Shown: positions 62,625-64,000 of the stretch, piece after piece
Layout: the number at the start of each line of letters is the position of its first letter
Numbering within the stretch: position 1 is the stretch's first letter
Assembly: GCF_021535135.1 (NCBI RefSeq)
Contig: NZ_CP091036.1
Coordinates: 124,001 to 188,000 of the forward strand
Length of the DNA stretch: 64,000 nucleotides
From: Antarcticibacterium sp. 1MA-6-2
GTDB taxonomy: Bacteria > Bacteroidota > Bacteroidia > Flavobacteriales > Flavobacteriaceae
Reading direction: 5' to 3'
Program-made: the position numbers and the translations under genes
The notes under the pieces: generated by a model
Database searches by the model: none
What the model saw: only the letters and a program-made list of their open reading frames with translations
Told to the model about the DNA's origin: nothing

Positions 62625-63465
62625 TTATTTTAAAAGCTCTAAAAATCGATTCCACGCAGCATCATGTGCTTTTTCGTTTGCCTCACTGGCATCCGGTTGA
62701 TGTGCTCTTTTCATAAAAGCGTGCCCGGCTCCTTCGTAAATTTTATAGTCGAAGGTTTTGCTTAGCGCCTTGCATTTGTTGGGAAGTTTTTTCAATGGTT
62801 GCATTTACTCTTTCATCGTCTCCTCCATAATAACCGTACACGGGAGCTTTTATTTCTTTCAGGACGCTGGCATCATCGGGAGCCGTCCCATAAAACACAT
62901 GTGCCGAAGAAATTTCAGAATTATTAGTTGCATAGCGAAAGGTTTGCGATCCACCCCAGCAGAAACCCACGACAGTAACTTTACCTGTAGCTGCCGCATC
63001 ATCTTTTACATAAGCAAAAGCGGCATCGAGATCTTCCGTGACCTGAGCAGGATCCAGGTCATAAATGGCGTCTCTGGCTGCATCTGGGTTTTCAAAATCT
63101 GTAGTGCGTTTTTTTCCGTGGGTGTTTGAGATCATATCTGGTGCTATAACCAGGTAGCCTTGTGCCGCAAGTTTATCTGCAAATAATCTCGCCCAGTCGT
63201 CTAAACCCCTATTCTCGTGTATTACAATAACAGCCGCTGTTTTTTTTCTGGATTCGGGATATACTACAAACGCCTGTAACTCCCGGTTGCCATGAGATAA
63301 GCTTACCCACTCATGGTGTCTTGGTGAATTGGACAATTGCTCAGTTATAGTTCTTTCAGAATTTTCAATTTGAGGAGATCCTGATTTTTCTGTTTTAAAC
63401 AGGGCACAAGAAATCGTTGTGTAGCAAATCAATATAATCATCAGCCCATTGTATAATCTCTTCAT
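62625..63465 (-). CDS. Dienelactone hydrolase family lipoprotein (frameshift at 62761-62765)
   Basis: A lipoprotein signal (LICYTTISC, Cys20) precedes an alpha/beta-hydrolase of the dienelactone hydrolase family, with VIVIHENRGLDDWARLFADK, nucleophile Cys in VVGFCWGG and the catalytic His in EGAGHAFMKRAHQPD, which lies beyond the lesion. The frame breaks at CTTAG on the plus strand (expected CCGG), restoring QGAGKTFDYKIYEGAG. Corrected length is 279 residues. The natural substrate is not known. Confidence 0.9.
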
Positions 63466-63489
63466 ATCAAAAAAATTAATTGTATTTAC

Positions 63490-64000
63490 CTAATATGTTC
63501 CCGATGGAAAGACTACAGGGCTTTCATGGCCATTTTTACCAACCGCGGCAACACCAAAATAAAAATTGTCTATTACTATACCATTTAAAGTAAACTCATT
63601 TACATCTCCCACAAATCTGGAATGTTGCCATTGAGGAGCAGTAGTATCACGCCAGTAGATTTTATATCCAGCAATATCTCCAGTTACTTTTTCCCACTTT
63701 AAACGGGTAGAGGCTTCCACTATTCCTCCAATCTCCACCTTTTCAGGTGCAGGAGGTGCCCAGGCAAGGCTCGCAAGATTAATGGCATTGACAGCCGTTA
63801 ATTTAGCAGCGTAGTCAAAATTGACCCCTTCGATTACATCGCCATATTCTACGCCATTTTCGGTTCTTACATCCTGGTGCTGCCGATTGTAGTTTTCGTG
63901 AGCTTCCATTATTCTAACACCGGGATACCCCAAATCATTAAAAGGACGGTGGTGCCCCCCACGGCCAAAACGGTCCAAGCGATAGATCATCATAGGATTC
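63490..64000 (-). CDS. C-terminal part of an M28-family peptidase with fibronectin-like domain (runs off the window)
   Basis: The reading frame is open to the window end. FGRGGHHRPFNDLGYPGVRIMEAHENY is typical of the metal site region of M28 peptidases, and the C-terminal 90 residues form a fibronectin type III-like domain (KVEIGGIVEASTRLKWEKV, GYKIYWRDT). The stop is at 63490. The N-terminal part lies beyond the window. Confidence 0.82.
   Translation of the reverse strand, partial: NPMMIYRLDRFGRGGHHRPFNDLGYPGVRIMEAHENYNRQHQDVRTENGVEYGDVIEGVNFDYAAKLTAVNAINLASLAWAPPAPEKVEIGGIVEASTRLKWEKVTGDIAGYKIYWRDTTAPQWQHSRFVGDVNEFTLNGIVIDNFYFGVAAVGKNGHESPVVFPSGTY

Noticed and set aside
618..62765. Tiny mobile insertions or micro-introns at CTGG/CCGG
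   Set aside because: The gained or lost bases vary from minus one to plus two and no unit is repeated; several sites are pure replacements (TAGG, TAAG).
1..64000. CRISPR array, insertion sequence, prophage, tRNA
   Set aside because: No spaced direct repeats, transposase, integrase or cloverleaf was seen in either strand; this was judged by eye only.

Overview
The window reads as chromosome of a low-GC Bacteroidetes, most likely a marine-type Flavobacteriaceae (Gramella/Salegentibacter-like). The evidence is family content: a type IX secretion C-terminal sorting domain, the lipoprotein-type TamL paired with TamB, a HAD-phosphoglycerate dehydrogenase fusion, many Bacteroidetes lipoproteins, TAnnTTTG-type -7 boxes and few Shine-Dalgarno sites. 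No tRNA, rRNA, insertion sequence, prophage or CRISPR array was seen.

Layout. 1-7.9 kb: envelope polysaccharide genes in one direction, with acetyltransferase, aminotransferase and membrane 4,6-dehydratase (together resembling the PglD/PglE/PglF bacillosamine route), then wza and wzc, and a convergent PHP-type tyrosine phosphatase. 8-13.3 kb: response regulator, EEP-family protein, PAP2 protein, and a VWA plus MoxR-type ATPase pair. 13.5-18.6 kb: thrA-thrB-thrC, preceded by an Ile/Thr-rich leader peptide. 18.6-30.2 kb: S10 peptidase, UbiB-like kinase, KefB-type antiporter, M61 peptidase, and a large secreted nuclease with three lamin-tail domains. 30.2-33.1 kb: proC-proB-proA. 33.4-44.2 kb: small proteins, tamL, tamB and an M3 peptidase. 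44.4-51.4 kb: a four-gene light-sensing operon (CheB-CheR-histidine kinase, bacteriophytochrome, response regulator, heme oxygenase). 51.5-64 kb: pseudouridine synthase, azurin lipoprotein, serine biosynthesis fusion, two two-domain universal stress proteins around a TerB-like/zinc-ribbon pair, short-chain dehydrogenase, MFS transporter, esterase, dienelactone hydrolase, and the end of an M28 peptidase.

The strongest unexpected signal is not a gene. Twenty of the genes carry a frameshift or in-frame stop as written. In 25 places the lesion sits where protein conservation predicts the hexamer RCCGGY; CCGG has become CTAGG, CTTAGG, CTAAG, CTTAAG, CTTAG, TAAG or similar. Only two intact RCCGGY sites were found by eye, both TACCGGTA, while CCGG in other flanking contexts is intact in well over a hundred places. 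The lesions fall on both strands, in all three codon phases and in essential genes. After correction every affected gene becomes a whole number of codons with family-typical motifs. The best reading is a systematic consensus error at a modified base, which predicts an RCCGGY-specific (Cfr10I/BsrFI-specificity) DNA methyltransferase elsewhere in the genome. A second, smaller class of lesions sits mostly at homopolymers. Genes below are therefore given with corrected extents and called as intact in the organism, with the lesion stated.
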